Of a stretch of DNA of 64,000 nucleotides, positions 24,894-32,852 are shown one piece after another. The notes under the pieces are model-generated. The model was not told the DNA's origin. It made no database searches and was given only the letters and a program-made list of their open reading frames with translations. The position numbers and the translations under genes were made by a program. Numbering within the stretch: position 1 is the stretch's first letter; every line of letters starts with the position of its first letter. This DNA comes from Lachnospiraceae bacterium (GTDB taxonomy: Bacteria; Bacillota; Clostridia; Lachnospirales; Lachnospiraceae): contig CAJTFW010000014.1 in the NCBI GenBank assembly GCA_910575445.1, positions 1 through 64,000 of the forward strand, written 5' to 3'.

Positions 24894-25862
24894 TCATTCA
24901 GATTCCCCTCTGTATTCAAAAACAAACCATTTATTATTCATGTAAATCTCTATTGTATCGTCTGCTCCGTACTGATAGCCAAATCCACTTCCAAAGTTAG
25001 ACTGATTATCTTCCATTGGGATTTCTGTTCCATCTACTGTTGATGTTATTTCTCCATCCATATTACCACAACGCCCACTGATAGTGCTTTCTTTCCCTGT
25101 ATCATAATATAGTTTACCATTTACCCTTACCATGGGTATTCTATCCCACATTGTATTGGCTTCATCCAAGTCCAATCCTAGCATATTTCGTATATTGCGT
25201 ATGTATTCTGGGTTTTTCACCATATCATCTGTAACCATATAACTGGAAATGGGATTCTGCCATGGAATCACAAAAATATCCCTGTCTTCTATTTCAAAGG
25301 TAGACAGAATCAAAGACATTTCCTCTAAAGTAGCACCGTTTAATGCCATTAGCTCTTCTAAAGTTTTCTCACGATTTGTTCCTTGCATCAAGCCAAAACG
25401 ATAGTCGCCCTCTGCCATTTGCCAAACATAAACCTCTAGTCCTTTGAAGGTTCCAAGCTCAAAGTATTCTGGGTATTTTTCATGTAATTTCTCTATTTCA
25501 GGAGAGTTCCACTCATATTCTGATTCGAGACTATCTGGAATATTGGTAACATTTTCTTCCTTGAACAACATTGCCCCTCCATCTACGGTAAGGTAAGTCG
25601 CTATCCATTCGTCTGTTGGATAATCTTTATATTTGCATACCCTGTTATCAGTTTCTCCATCCAAATAGCCGATTTGTGTTCCGCAATCATTTTTTGACAC
25701 AACACAAAAAGGAATATATGTCCTGTCTCCCCATATAATAGTCATATATTCATCACCTTCCGCAGTACTCATGTCAATCAAATTTGTGTTTTTTCCACAT
25801 ACACACAACATAATTGAAATAAAGCTACATAAACAAATAATGCAGTATAATTTCTTTTTCAT
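24894..25862 (-). CDS. Lipoprotein, sole cargo of the 1.33-kb element
   Basis: This protein of about 322 residues starts MKKKLYCIICLCSFISIMLC, with Cys acylation likely in LCVCGKN. The mature part has no motif I recognise. It contains EYMTIIWGDRTYIPFCVVSK, a WQMAEGDYRFGLMQG stretch, DRDIFVIPWQNPISSYMVTD and a C-terminal beta region ending EIYMNNKWFVFEYRGESE. It is AT-richer than its neighbours, which fits foreign origin. A TTG/ATG 12-18 bases upstream are possible alternative starts. Its placement as the only gene between transposon ends makes it a genuine cargo gene. Confidence 0.75.
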   Translation of the reverse strand: MKKKLYCIICLCSFISIMLCVCGKNTNLIDMSTAEGDEYMTIIWGDRTYIPFCVVSKNDCGTQIGYLDGETDNRVCKYKDYPTDEWIATYLTVDGGAMLFKEENVTNIPDSLESEYEWNSPEIEKLHEKYPEYFELGTFKGLEVYVWQMAEGDYRFGLMQGTNREKTLEELMALNGATLEEMSLILSTFEIEDRDIFVIPWQNPISSYMVTDDMVKNPEYIRNIRNMLGLDLDEANTMWDRIPMVRVNGKLYYDTGKESTISGRCGNMDGEITSTVDGTEIPMEDNQSNFGSGFGYQYGADDTIEIYMNNKWFVFEYRGESE

Positions 25863-26402
25863 GGTTATTCTCATCCTCAAAAAACATTTTATATCATACT
25901 ATATTTTACTGTATAGTTCAATGCAGGGTAAATAATCGGAATAAATTTTTATACATCAGAAATGTATATTTATTGGCTCGTTTTCACTGGGTACACAATT
26001 CCGAAAAGGGAGTAATTATTTTGGTCATACTGATGGTTCCATGGGCCTTCGCTCTGTTCATGGTCAAACCCTTTAAAACAGCATTTGCTCACTTTTTCCA
26101 TATCCATATCCTGGCGGTTTACAAAGTGAAAGCCTTTTGGCAGTGGGTAATCCAATTCGTTTGCGAAATCGTATTGCATATCCCAGTGTTCCGATTTCTG
26201 GCGATATCCTAACTGAAGCGCAGCGCACATCAATTTTTCCGCAATCTGATAAAATATGAAATGGTCTTTGTGTAACATTCTTCCAATGATTCTGCACTTC
26301 CAAAACCTATATCCCCCCTTGTTTACTGAAAAATATTTTTAAGTTTCTTTTAAGACTGGGCAGGGAGCCTGCGGTCTCAAAATGGAGGATCATTTTCGGT
26401 GC

Positions 26403-27758
26403 TTATTCCAGTCCGGCCAGATTCTCCTCCATTTTGTCTAACACTCTTTTTTTCTGGGTTTCTGTTAAAAATCCGTCTGCCACTGCGTCTTCCAGAATCT
26501 CTGTCACATCTTTTATATCATTCTGGTAAGTTTCAGCAGTCAGAGGTGTATTCCGGCTTACAAGTTCCGGCCGCATGACAATGGTTGGGTTGAAAGCGAC
26601 CACCGTGGTTTCCGTGGATACCATAAACGCGCCTTTATAGATGACAAATTCCCCTTTTCCGTTGTCAGCTTTCAGACGCTCCAGGTCCCGTTCCATGGCT
26701 AAGGCATCCAGATCTCCCTCCCCTCTGTCCTCTTTTACAGTATCTACAATCCTTTGATACTCTTCCACCGAGTACAGTTCAAAAATCCCTCCAAGGGTCG
26801 GGTCATTCTTCAGGAATTTCATGGAAAAAGCGCCAGAAGGAACAGCGCCGTAGACTGCGACGCAGCTTATGGTGGCAGCGATAGTCAGCATGATTCCCAT
26901 AAAGGATTTTTTTTCTTTCATGTGAATGAGATGATTGATACGTTCTTTCATAAGACTTTGTCCAAAACCGGAAGTCAGAAGATTGATTCCGGCTCTCTTT
27001 GCTTCCAGTTCTACCAGTAAATCGGCATAGAGCTTTCGGTTTTCTCTTCCAACGGCCCGGACTACGGCTTCATCACAGGCCAGCTCCATATCCCGGCAGG
27101 CCAGGGCAGCCATGAGCCATACCAGAGGGTTAAACCAGTGGCAGACGCAGGATATGGTCAGGCACAGCTTTTTCAGTGCGTCCAGATGCCGGATGTGGGC
27201 TGCTTCATGTTCCAGGATCAGCTTCATGCTCTCTTTGTCCGCCCAGTCGGACTGTTTTGGAAGCAGGATTACCGGAAAAAGGATACCATAGGTTAAGGGG
27301 GAAGCAATCTCGTCCGAAACCCGGACGGTAATTCTGCGGAAGGAACGCTTCTGCTCCAGCCACATGGGAATCCAGGAAGATTCCTTAAGAGGAATTGCTG
27401 TGCGGTATTTCTTCATACTGGCGGCATGAAGATAAGCGATATACAGGCTGACAGATACAGCGCCGCAAAGCCACAGGATTTTAAGGAGATTCCATCCGAA
27501 GTCCGGCCCGGTCTCGGCTGTCTGCCAGGTTCCCGCCGAAAGGGGTAAAGCTGCGGTGATATCCGGCATTTTTTCCCTTAACTGATGGGCCGCAGGCACA
27601 GGAAAGCCCGCCGGTACGGGAATCATCAGCTTCCACCAGGCAAGCAGCCAGAGCAGCGAAAAAGTGGTTCTGGGTATTCTGGCGGAAAAGAACTTCCGGC
27701 ATGCTATGACAATCAGGATCAGAACGGAAGCCGAAAGGCTCATCTGCAGCAGGTTCAT
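26403..27758 (-). CDS. BlaR1-like M56 sensor peptidase with a distinctive extracellular domain
   Basis: This protein of about 451 residues is a membrane zinc metallopeptidase of the BlaR1/MecR1 type. Spans are near residues 6-24, 32-50, 90-112 and 292-315. The zinc motif EHEAAHIRH and the downstream ELACDEAVVRAVG are both present. After the fourth span, instead of a penicillin-binding domain, it carries a 130-residue outer domain (DPTLGGIFELYSVEEY, KADNGKGEFVIYKGAF, FNPTIVMRPELVS). That domain is almost the same as the secreted protein at 30570. By analogy, ligand binding outside activates the peptidase, which removes the BlaI repressor. It starts 4 bp after the blaI stop with GGAG. Confidence 0.9.
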   Translation of the reverse strand: MNLLQMSLSASVLILIVIACRKFFSARIPRTTFSLLWLLAWWKLMIPVPAGFPVPAAHQLREKMPDITAALPLSAGTWQTAETGPDFGWNLLKILWLCGAVSVSLYIAYLHAASMKKYRTAIPLKESSWIPMWLEQKRSFRRITVRVSDEIASPLTYGILFPVILLPKQSDWADKESMKLILEHEAAHIRHLDALKKLCLTISCVCHWFNPLVWLMAALACRDMELACDEAVVRAVGRENRKLYADLLVELEAKRAGINLLTSGFGQSLMKERINHLIHMKEKKSFMGIMLTIAATISCVAVYGAVPSGAFSMKFLKNDPTLGGIFELYSVEEYQRIVDTVKEDRGEGDLDALAMERDLERLKADNGKGEFVIYKGAFMVSTETTVVAFNPTIVMRPELVSRNTPLTAETYQNDIKDVTEILEDAVADGFLTETQKKRVLDKMEENLAGLE

Positions 27759-27762
27759 AGGC

Positions 27763-28122
27763 TCACTCCATTTCATTAATCATTCGTTTTAATTCCTCCA
27801 GTTCCTTCTTTGAGAGGGCTTTCTGAGAAAGCAGGGATGAAAACAGCAGGGGGACGGAGCCGTCAAAGACACGGTTTACAAATTCCCTGGTATCATCCTG
27901 AACCGCCTGTTCTTTAGAAAGGAGAGCCCTGCAGACAAAATTCGGTTCCAGGCGTTCAATAAAGCCCTTCTGGATACATTTTTTAATGACTGTGTAGGTG
28001 GTATTCTTATTCCAGCCGATGGTATCGCGTAAGGTCAGGGAAATCTGTTTGGCTGTCACGTCTCCTTCGTTCCAGATTACTTCCATTACTTTTCGTTCTG
28101 AATCAAACAGTGTCTTTTCCAT
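27763..28122 (-). CDS. BlaI/MecI-family repressor
   Basis: This 119-residue penicillinase-repressor-type winged helix contains LFDSERKVMEVIWNEGDVTA, KNTTYTVIKKCIQKGFIERL (recognition helix and wing) and the C-terminal dimerisation helices LSKKELEELKRMINEME. The usual cleavage region between the two parts (VCRALLSKEQAVQDD) is present. The first gene of the pair with the M56 sensor, it has a promoter/operator upstream (28174-28202) whose dyad recurs at the remote gene 30570. It is expected to repress both. Confidence 0.9.
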   Translation of the reverse strand: MEKTLFDSERKVMEVIWNEGDVTAKQISLTLRDTIGWNKNTTYTVIKKCIQKGFIERLEPNFVCRALLSKEQAVQDDTREFVNRVFDGSVPLLFSSLLSQKALSKKELEELKRMINEME

Positions 28123-28173
28123 ATCCGTGTTTACCTCGTATTCATTGTGTGTTCTTTATCGTACATTTCCTAT

Positions 28174-28202
28174 ACACTATCACAGTAGTCTGTTGATGTC
28201 AA
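28174..28202 (-). promoter_or_regulatory. blaI-blaR1 promoter with overlapping operator
   Basis: Minus strand TTGACA (28202-28197), 17-base spacer, TAGTGT (28179-28174). The dyad GACTACTGTGATAGTG covers the spacer and the -10 hexamer. It matches the operator at 30465-30509 at 14 of 16 positions, with the same offset from the promoter. Confidence 0.8.
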
Positions 28203-28269
28203 TGAATAACCACTGGATGTGGCTGATAATATAATTGAACCGATAAGTATAATAGGGTTATAGGGAAGC

Positions 28270-29217
28270 TTACCTACAATAATGCTGATGTAATTCGTAT
28301 ATCTTTTGTTTCATTAGCTCCACAAGTTCTGGTGGTTCTAAGACAGTTGCATTGATTCCAAATGGCAGGAAATAATCGGCAACCCAATCCAAGGTTGTAT
28401 GACGTATTTCCATGTCGATGATACCGCCGCCTGTTGGGAATGTTTTTAATCCCCTTGCCAGTAAAAATTCAGTTTCGCAGCGTTTAACACCTATATCGGT
28501 TAGCTGAATCTTTATGTGGTAATCATTTCCGATTTCTAACCTTTCGAGATATTCTTGAATGGACGCAGGAACAGGAAATTTCCCTTTAGGATATGGTTTT
28601 TCCTCTATTATTTCCTTTATACGGTCAATACGGAACTCTCTGATTTGATTAGCAACGGTGCAATATGCAGGGCAATACCAAAGCCCGTTCATAGCATATA
28701 GCCCAATCGGTATAATTGTGCGTATACTTTCAGAATGTGTTGATGAATACTGTATTGTTGCTGAATGGTGATTAACGACAATATGAAACATTGATTTAAG
28801 TAGTGGTGAATCGCAATGCCTGTCTGGAATCCAAAATACTACACTATTTTGAATTTGTGTAATACTGCTTTGTATATCTAAGGGCAGACAGTTCAAAAAT
28901 TTTTTCAAAACAGATATTGTTTCCTGTTCAAAAGGTAAATCGTGATAGAATTTCAAGGCTTGACAGGCAAAGAATATAGCTTTGGCTTCATTCTCTGAAA
29001 AAGTGATAGGCGGCAAAATGCGCTCTTTCAAGATGTGATACCCGCCAGCAGCACCGACTTCGGAATAAAGGGGGAATCCAGCCTGTTCTAATTCTTGCAA
29101 ATCACGGAGTATTGTTCGCTTTGACACAGAAAATTCTTTTGCTAATTCGCCTACTGTAAAATCCTTTTTGGCATTTATCGTTATCATCATTTCAATAAGC
29201 CGTTCTGCTTTTGACAT
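28270..29217 (-). CDS. HTH-11/WYL-domain transcriptional regulator (YafY-like)
   Basis: This 315-residue protein has an N-terminal HTH_11 winged helix (FTVGELAKEFSVSKRTILRD, then LQELEQAGFPLYSEVGAAGG) and a WYL domain in residues 135-220. Within it, IPIGLYAMNGLWYCPAYCTV holds the W-Y-like strand and IREFRIDRIKEII the Arg-Asp-Ile turn. A WCX-like C-terminal extension follows. It probably binds a nucleic-acid or small-molecule ligand through WYL. It is divergent from the monooxygenase-like gene at 29323 and probably controls it; the intergenic region is about 100 bp. Confidence 0.88.
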   Translation of the reverse strand: MSKAERLIEMMITINAKKDFTVGELAKEFSVSKRTILRDLQELEQAGFPLYSEVGAAGGYHILKERILPPITFSENEAKAIFFACQALKFYHDLPFEQETISVLKKFLNCLPLDIQSSITQIQNSVVFWIPDRHCDSPLLKSMFHIVVNHHSATIQYSSTHSESIRTIIPIGLYAMNGLWYCPAYCTVANQIREFRIDRIKEIIEEKPYPKGKFPVPASIQEYLERLEIGNDYHIKIQLTDIGVKRCETEFLLARGLKTFPTGGGIIDMEIRHTTLDWVADYFLPFGINATVLEPPELVELMKQKIYELHQHYCR

Positions 29218-29322
29218 TTTTAAAAACTCCTTTCCGAATGGTGACAGCCGTTGTCACTATTCCATGATAGACTATCTATGTACCAAATGCAATATGATAC
29301 TCAAACGAAAGGACAAGATGTT

Positions 29323-29625
29323 ATGAATAAAAACGTGATTGAAATGGTTATTTTTCAGACAAACCAAGAAGTGACCGAGGAACATTTTTTACGAATGTAT
29401 CACAAATTGAATGAGGTGCTTGAAAAAGATATTGCCGGATTTGTAAAACGGTCATTAACAAAGGATTTAAAGCAGGATAGATGGGTTGAAATGATTTGGT
29501 GGGCATCAATGGAGGCAGCACAGGGGGCTTTGGAAAAGTTGCCGCAGGTTACAGAATTTCAGGAGTATTGTTCTGCTTTAGCAGACGAGGGAACAATGAT
29601 GTTCCATTTGGAGGAAATGGCATGA
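29323..29625 (+). CDS. Small ABM-like (dimeric alpha-beta barrel) protein
   Basis: This 100-residue protein contains VIEMVIFQTNQEVTEEHFLR, GFVKRSLTKDLKQDRWVEMI and WWASMEAAQGALEKLPQVTE, the layout of antibiotic-biosynthesis-monooxygenase-like ferredoxin folds. The ATG 29323 is preceded by AAAGGA; a longer frame from 29251 lies in the divergent promoter. It overlaps the next gene (ATGA). Usually paired with a DUF6194 protein and a YafY regulator as here; the activity is unknown. Confidence 0.75.
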   Translation: MNKNVIEMVIFQTNQEVTEEHFLRMYHKLNEVLEKDIAGFVKRSLTKDLKQDRWVEMIWWASMEAAQGALEKLPQVTEFQEYCSALADEGTMMFHLEEMA

Positions 29626-30074
29626 CACCAAACGATATTCTTTCCTACTGCCAGTCTAATTTGAAAGATGTTGTATTGGTAGAAAGTTGGGGAGAACGAG
29701 GGATTTTTTATAATCCGAACGGAGTTTTGAAACGGGGAGTATATGTTTTAACTGTTAAAGAAAAAGACGGTGATAATGATAAAGGCTCTATGTTGAACCG
29801 TGATAATGTATATCGTGTGAATGTCGGTTTAAGGAAACAGACCTTTATTAAAAAATTTGGGTATATTCCAGAGCGTCCGCCTGCTGGAAAAATCGTAAAA
29901 ATGGATTGTGATTTTACCGTTTTAGATACCATTATTCCCCACCCTGTCTACGCATGGATGAGCTGGGTATGTGTTTTAAATCCCTCTGATAAGACCTTTG
30001 AGGATTTCAAAGCAATGATACAAGAATCCTATGATTTTGCAAAAGAAAAATTCAACAGAAGAAAAAGTAAATAA
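29622..30074 (+). CDS. DUF6194-like protein
   Basis: This 150-residue protein reads MTPNDILSYCQSNLKDVVLV at its start, followed by WGERGIFYNPNGVLKRGVYV, RVNVGLRKQTFIKKFGYIPE and HPVYAWMSWVCVLNPSDKTF. This is the MmcQ/YjbR-like layout described as DUF6194. It probably binds DNA or a ligand through the conserved His-Pro-Val-Tyr and Lys residues; this is uncertain. It is translationally coupled to the upstream gene. Confidence 0.75.
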   Translation: MTPNDILSYCQSNLKDVVLVESWGERGIFYNPNGVLKRGVYVLTVKEKDGDNDKGSMLNRDNVYRVNVGLRKQTFIKKFGYIPERPPAGKIVKMDCDFTVLDTIIPHPVYAWMSWVCVLNPSDKTFEDFKAMIQESYDFAKEKFNRRKSK

Positions 30075-30138
30075 TGCAACAAAAGCATACAAGGAACACA
30101 TCATGTATTCTTTCAATGGCTTTTGCAAAGGAGAGTCT

Positions 30139-30402
30139 ATGAACAAAGACACCAGCAAGACCAGCCACACCACCGCCCTTCTGGATGTGAAGCCCGATCT
30201 TGTGAAGCGGATAGGAAATACCACCTTTGACATACATATCCATTTCAGCGAAACGAGCCGGGAAACGCTGCACACAGAGATGGGAAATTATACGCTAAAC
30301 AGCGGTGACGCTCTTATTTTTGACTCGTCTGTCAAGCACACCTATATCAATGAGCAGGATGTAATGCTTACTTTTATGGTGGTAAATTTCTATCCCAATT
30401 AA
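30139..30402 (+). CDS. Chimeric ORF: TnpW-like N-terminus fused to a cupin C-terminus
   Basis: AAAGGAG precedes ATG 30139. Residues 1-48 (VKRIGNTTFDIHIHFSETSR then ETL) look like the small transposon-encoded TnpW-type proteins of Tn1549-like elements. Residues 51-87 (YTLNSGDALIFDSSVKHTYI, then a final MVVNF strand) are the last strands of a cupin sensor domain as found in XRE-cupin regulators. The two parts join near base 30286. Neither domain is complete, so this is most likely a recombination scar that remained open. The TnpW call is tentative. Confidence 0.55.
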   Translation: MNKDTSKTSHTTALLDVKPDLVKRIGNTTFDIHIHFSETSRETLHTEMGNYTLNSGDALIFDSSVKHTYINEQDVMLTFMVVNFYPN

Positions 30403-30452
30403 AAAAGCGGGCTGTAATCGGAATTCTTAAGAGATTCGTCAGAAAATATTCG

Positions 30453-30509
30453 TTGACGCACTTGGACTACTATGATAGTCTGTTGTTTAGACAGACTATC
30501 ATAGTAGTC
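30453..30509 (+). promoter_or_regulatory. Promoter with two BlaI-type operators forming a perfect inverted repeat
   Basis: TTGACG (30453-30458), 17-base spacer, TAGTCT (30476-30481). Operator 1 GACTACTATGATAGTC (30465-30480) overlaps spacer and -10. Operator 2 (30494-30509) is its exact reverse complement. Together they form a 19-bp perfect stem with a 7-base loop followed by TGTTTTTTC, so the transcript leader could also fold as a terminator. The geometry equals that of the blaI promoter. Confidence 0.8.
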
Positions 30510-30569
30510 TGTTTTTTCAAAAGGTGCGCACCTGTGAAGATAAACTAATAAAAAGAAAGGATTTATACC

Positions 30570-31115
30570 ATGTTCCATCGTACAAAGAGAAACCTTACAG
30601 CTTCAGGAATCATGTGTCTTATGCTTATGGCTGCCGGACAGACTGCCTATGGAGCAGCGCCTGCCCCGCAGGTATCCACGGTTTGGGCCCAGGAAGTTCA
30701 GAACCCGGCGTCGGATCCTACTTTGGGAGGGCTTTTTGAGCTTTATACCCCGGAAGAATATGAGGAATCTATCAACCAGATTAAAAAATACATGGGCGCA
30801 GACCATGGGGATGTCAAGGCCATGGAAGCGGACCTGGCCAAACTGAAGGCGGATAACGGCAAAGGTGAATTTGTCATTTACAAAGGCGCTTTTACCGTAT
30901 CCACAGAAACTACCATCGTTGCCTTCAATCCCACAATCGTTATGAGGCCGGATCTGGTAAAGAGCGCTGAGGAATTGACAGCGGAAAACTATAAAAAGGA
31001 TATTGAGGATGTAACAAAGCTTTTGGACCAGGCCGTAAAAGATAAGACCGTAACATCAGACCAAAAGGATTCTATCCTGAAAAAGATGAATGAAAACCTG
31101 GAGAAATTAAATTAG
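30570..31115 (+). CDS. Secreted stand-alone copy of the BlaR1-like sensor domain
   Basis: This 181-residue protein has a Sec signal peptide: MFHRTKRNLTASGIMCLMLM, with AYGAAPA as likely cleavage site. From about residue 46 the mature domain matches the C-terminal outer domain of the M56 sensor at 26403: DPTLGGLFELYTPEEYEES, LKADNGKGEFVIYKGAFTVS and AFNPTIVMRPDLVKS. About two-thirds of positions are identical, with only a few changes in the central 40. There is no anchor, so it is exported freely. It has the same operator as blaI, so it should be induced with the sensor. It could be a ligand sink, co-ligand or immunity factor. Confidence 0.8.
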   Translation: MFHRTKRNLTASGIMCLMLMAAGQTAYGAAPAPQVSTVWAQEVQNPASDPTLGGLFELYTPEEYEESINQIKKYMGADHGDVKAMEADLAKLKADNGKGEFVIYKGAFTVSTETTIVAFNPTIVMRPDLVKSAEELTAENYKKDIEDVTKLLDQAVKDKTVTSDQKDSILKKMNENLEKLN

Positions 31116-31138
31116 GGCGGCTGCCATATATGGGAAAG

Positions 31139-31180
31139 CAAAACGGGCGTATCATCTAAACGGTGATGCGTCCGTTTTGT
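31139..31180 (+). terminator. Rho-independent-like terminator
   Basis: CAAAACGGGCGTATCA pairs with TGATGCGTCCGTTTTG with a single mismatch. It lies 24 bp past the secreted-domain gene and 25 bp before the stop of the opposing GNAT gene, so it can serve both. Confidence 0.7.
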
Positions 31181-31204
31181 TGCATGGATAATGCAAAAAT
31201 AAAT

Positions 31205-31663
31205 TTAACGTACTCTCACGGTATTTGTAAGAACAAATCCTACTTTTTTGTACAGCATGAAAGCTTTATCATTCCATTTAGCAACATGTAACAAAATAGG
31301 CTCATTACTGGTTTGGCGAATATGGTTCATTCCCCATAATAAAAGTTGTTTTCCATATCCCCTGTCTTGAAATTCCTTATTGACGATCAAATCGTCTATT
31401 TCGTTTCCATAACAGGCAATAGAACCAATAATTTCTTCCCCACTTACAAACAAGAAAATATCCTTACTTTTTTCACGAACTTGTTTATAATCATTCAAAA
31501 AATTATACGGCTCAATAGCAAGAAATTTTCGCATTTCATAAAAGCAAGTATTATATATTTTCATGTATTGTTGAAAATACTTTTGCTCAAAAGGAATACA
31601 CAAGATATTGCTTTTTTCAATATCATCTTTTACATATTTCATTTCATATGCTATTATTTCCAT
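31205..31663 (-). CDS. GNAT-family N-acetyltransferase
   Basis: This 152-residue protein contains IFLFVSGEEIIGSIACYGNE (strands 2-4), then IDDLIVNKEFQDRGYGKQLL with the acetyl-CoA loop QDRGYG, and WNDKAFMLYKKVGFVLTNTV, the typical C-terminal helix and strand. It is complete in length. ATG 31663 is chosen with AAGGGA upstream. The substrate is unknown. It is AT-rich compared with neighbours. Confidence 0.85.
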   Translation of the reverse strand: MEIIAYEMKYVKDDIEKSNILCIPFEQKYFQQYMKIYNTCFYEMRKFLAIEPYNFLNDYKQVREKSKDIFLFVSGEEIIGSIACYGNEIDDLIVNKEFQDRGYGKQLLLWGMNHIRQTSNEPILLHVAKWNDKAFMLYKKVGFVLTNTVRVR

Positions 31664-31739
31664 GTTGTAATTTCCCTTCTGCAACCCCCGATTTGTCATC
31701 TTTACCTGATAGCATTAAGACGCACTAAATTATTATCTG

Positions 31740-32651
31740 TTATGTAAGCAAATTGCAAATTAGCTTATTAAACCTGTCGCTTTCGCTCCATTGAGGAAAG
31801 TGACAGGATTCCTCAAACCAGTAAAACTGTTTTTCTGTTTCAATCCGGTCGAAGTATTCCTTCGCAAGAGCAGAGGACACATGGTTGTCATATCTTCCCT
31901 CGATAAATATGATTGGAGCGCCATATTGTGTTTGGGCTTCAAAGTTTGTTTGCATGACTTCCTGCCACAAATATTGTATGGCTTGCAGACTGCCCCTCTG
32001 GTGCCGAATCAAATCGGCGAGTGTGTAATATCGAGAGAGCAAAAAGGGAATGGCTAAATTATTATAATTTGTTCTTCCATAGAGGGAACCCTTGTGTTTA
32101 ACAACCTGCCTGGTCACAAAAAGCAGGTCATTCAGCCAACTGTCCGTTTGATAGGAGCAATCAATCCTCCTGAGTTTTTCCAAGTCCTTTTTATCAGCAT
32201 GTGCCAGAGCATATTCATAGGCTGATTTGCTGGATTTTTTCATATTGACGACTTGCCCACAGCCGATATAAGTATGCACTAATTCCGGGTATGCCTGGAC
32301 AAAGCGCAGCCCCAGAATGCTCCCCCATGAATGACCGACCAAATACACCGAACTTTGATGAAACCGGGGCAGCAAATAATCCACAAGTGTGTAGAGGTCA
32401 TTGAGAAAAATGTCAATCGTAACGGGCCCGTCAAATTTATAATAGGACTTTCCCGCGCCACGCTGCTCCCATATAACAACCGTGAACTGCTGTTCTAACA
32501 TTTTATTGTACGTCATCACCAAGGGAAACGCAGCGTCTCCGGGGCCACCATGCAGATAGATCAGCAAAGGAGCCTTTTCCTTTTCTGCACGTATCGAAAC
32601 AAACTGCGGCACACCGTTTACATTCAATTTTAACTGTTTGTCTATATACAT
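31740..32651 (-). CDS. Alpha/beta hydrolase, proline-iminopeptidase-like
   Basis: This 303-residue protein contains LIYLHGGPGDAAFP, the oxyanion-hole loop of the prolyl aminopeptidase branch, IWEQRGAGKSYYKF and the nucleophile elbow VYLVGHSWGSILGL (Ser). The acid is in FIEGRYDNHVSS (Asp) and the base in ESCHFPQWSESD (His). A helical cap occupies residues 140-225. The ATG 32651 has GGAGG 5 bases before it; earlier starts run into the promoter region. It probably cleaves small peptides or esters; substrate unknown. Confidence 0.88.
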   Translation of the reverse strand: MYIDKQLKLNVNGVPQFVSIRAEKEKAPLLIYLHGGPGDAAFPLVMTYNKMLEQQFTVVIWEQRGAGKSYYKFDGPVTIDIFLNDLYTLVDYLLPRFHQSSVYLVGHSWGSILGLRFVQAYPELVHTYIGCGQVVNMKKSSKSAYEYALAHADKKDLEKLRRIDCSYQTDSWLNDLLFVTRQVVKHKGSLYGRTNYNNLAIPFLLSRYYTLADLIRHQRGSLQAIQYLWQEVMQTNFEAQTQYGAPIIFIEGRYDNHVSSALAKEYFDRIETEKQFYWFEESCHFPQWSESDRFNKLICNLLT

Positions 32652-32852
32652 GTTTCCTCCAACTTCTGTCGGTGCGCCTCCATTACCAAGACAGCCCTTT
32701 CTCTCAAGAGTTAACAACAGTGTAGTTCCATGGCGGCCTGTTTTTTGAAAAAGACGCTTTCATTCCATTGTTTATAATATTTTCTTGGGATATTGGCTTA
32801 TCTATGAATTTTCTAATGCTTTGTTTATTGTAAATTGCAGAAATCATTTATA

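Larger units (their letters stand above)
24683..26012. mobile_element. Non-autonomous 1.33-kb insertion with TIRs and 8-bp target duplication
   Basis: The ends are inverted repeats. Both start CTCCCTTTTCGGAA and match at about 23 of 27 positions, continuing AAGTGTTCCCACTG on the left and TTGTGTACCCAGTG on the right, read inward. The element is flanked by perfect direct repeats TAATTATT (24675-24682 and 26013-26020), and it interrupts the GNAT gene exactly at that point. Inside is only one gene, a minus-strand lipoprotein (24894-25862) with its terminator. No transposase is present, so it must have moved in trans. A related solo end is at 33461-33490. I do not recognise the element. Confidence 0.85.
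24395..26278 (-). pseudogene. GNAT acetyltransferase split by an inserted element and a nonsense codon
   Basis: The N-terminal half is at 26278-26013 (MLHKDHFIFYQIAEKLMCAA, FANELDYPLPKGFHFVNRQD, KGFDHEQSEGPWNHQYDQNN). The C-terminal half is at 24682-24395 (APHATPQLDVVIADEAEEYA, YAGMWWTPENHLAYMEPLCT, CTIPEYQHKGLASAALTEMY). Removing 24683-26012 and one 8-bp duplication rejoins them in frame as NNYQLSTAPHATPQ. Near the end, a TAG replaces one residue in GYLSTVK-stop-TFWEKQ, so there are two lesions. The intact family is a two-lobed GNAT common in Clostridia. The acetyl-CoA motif is QHKGLA. Confidence 0.9.
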
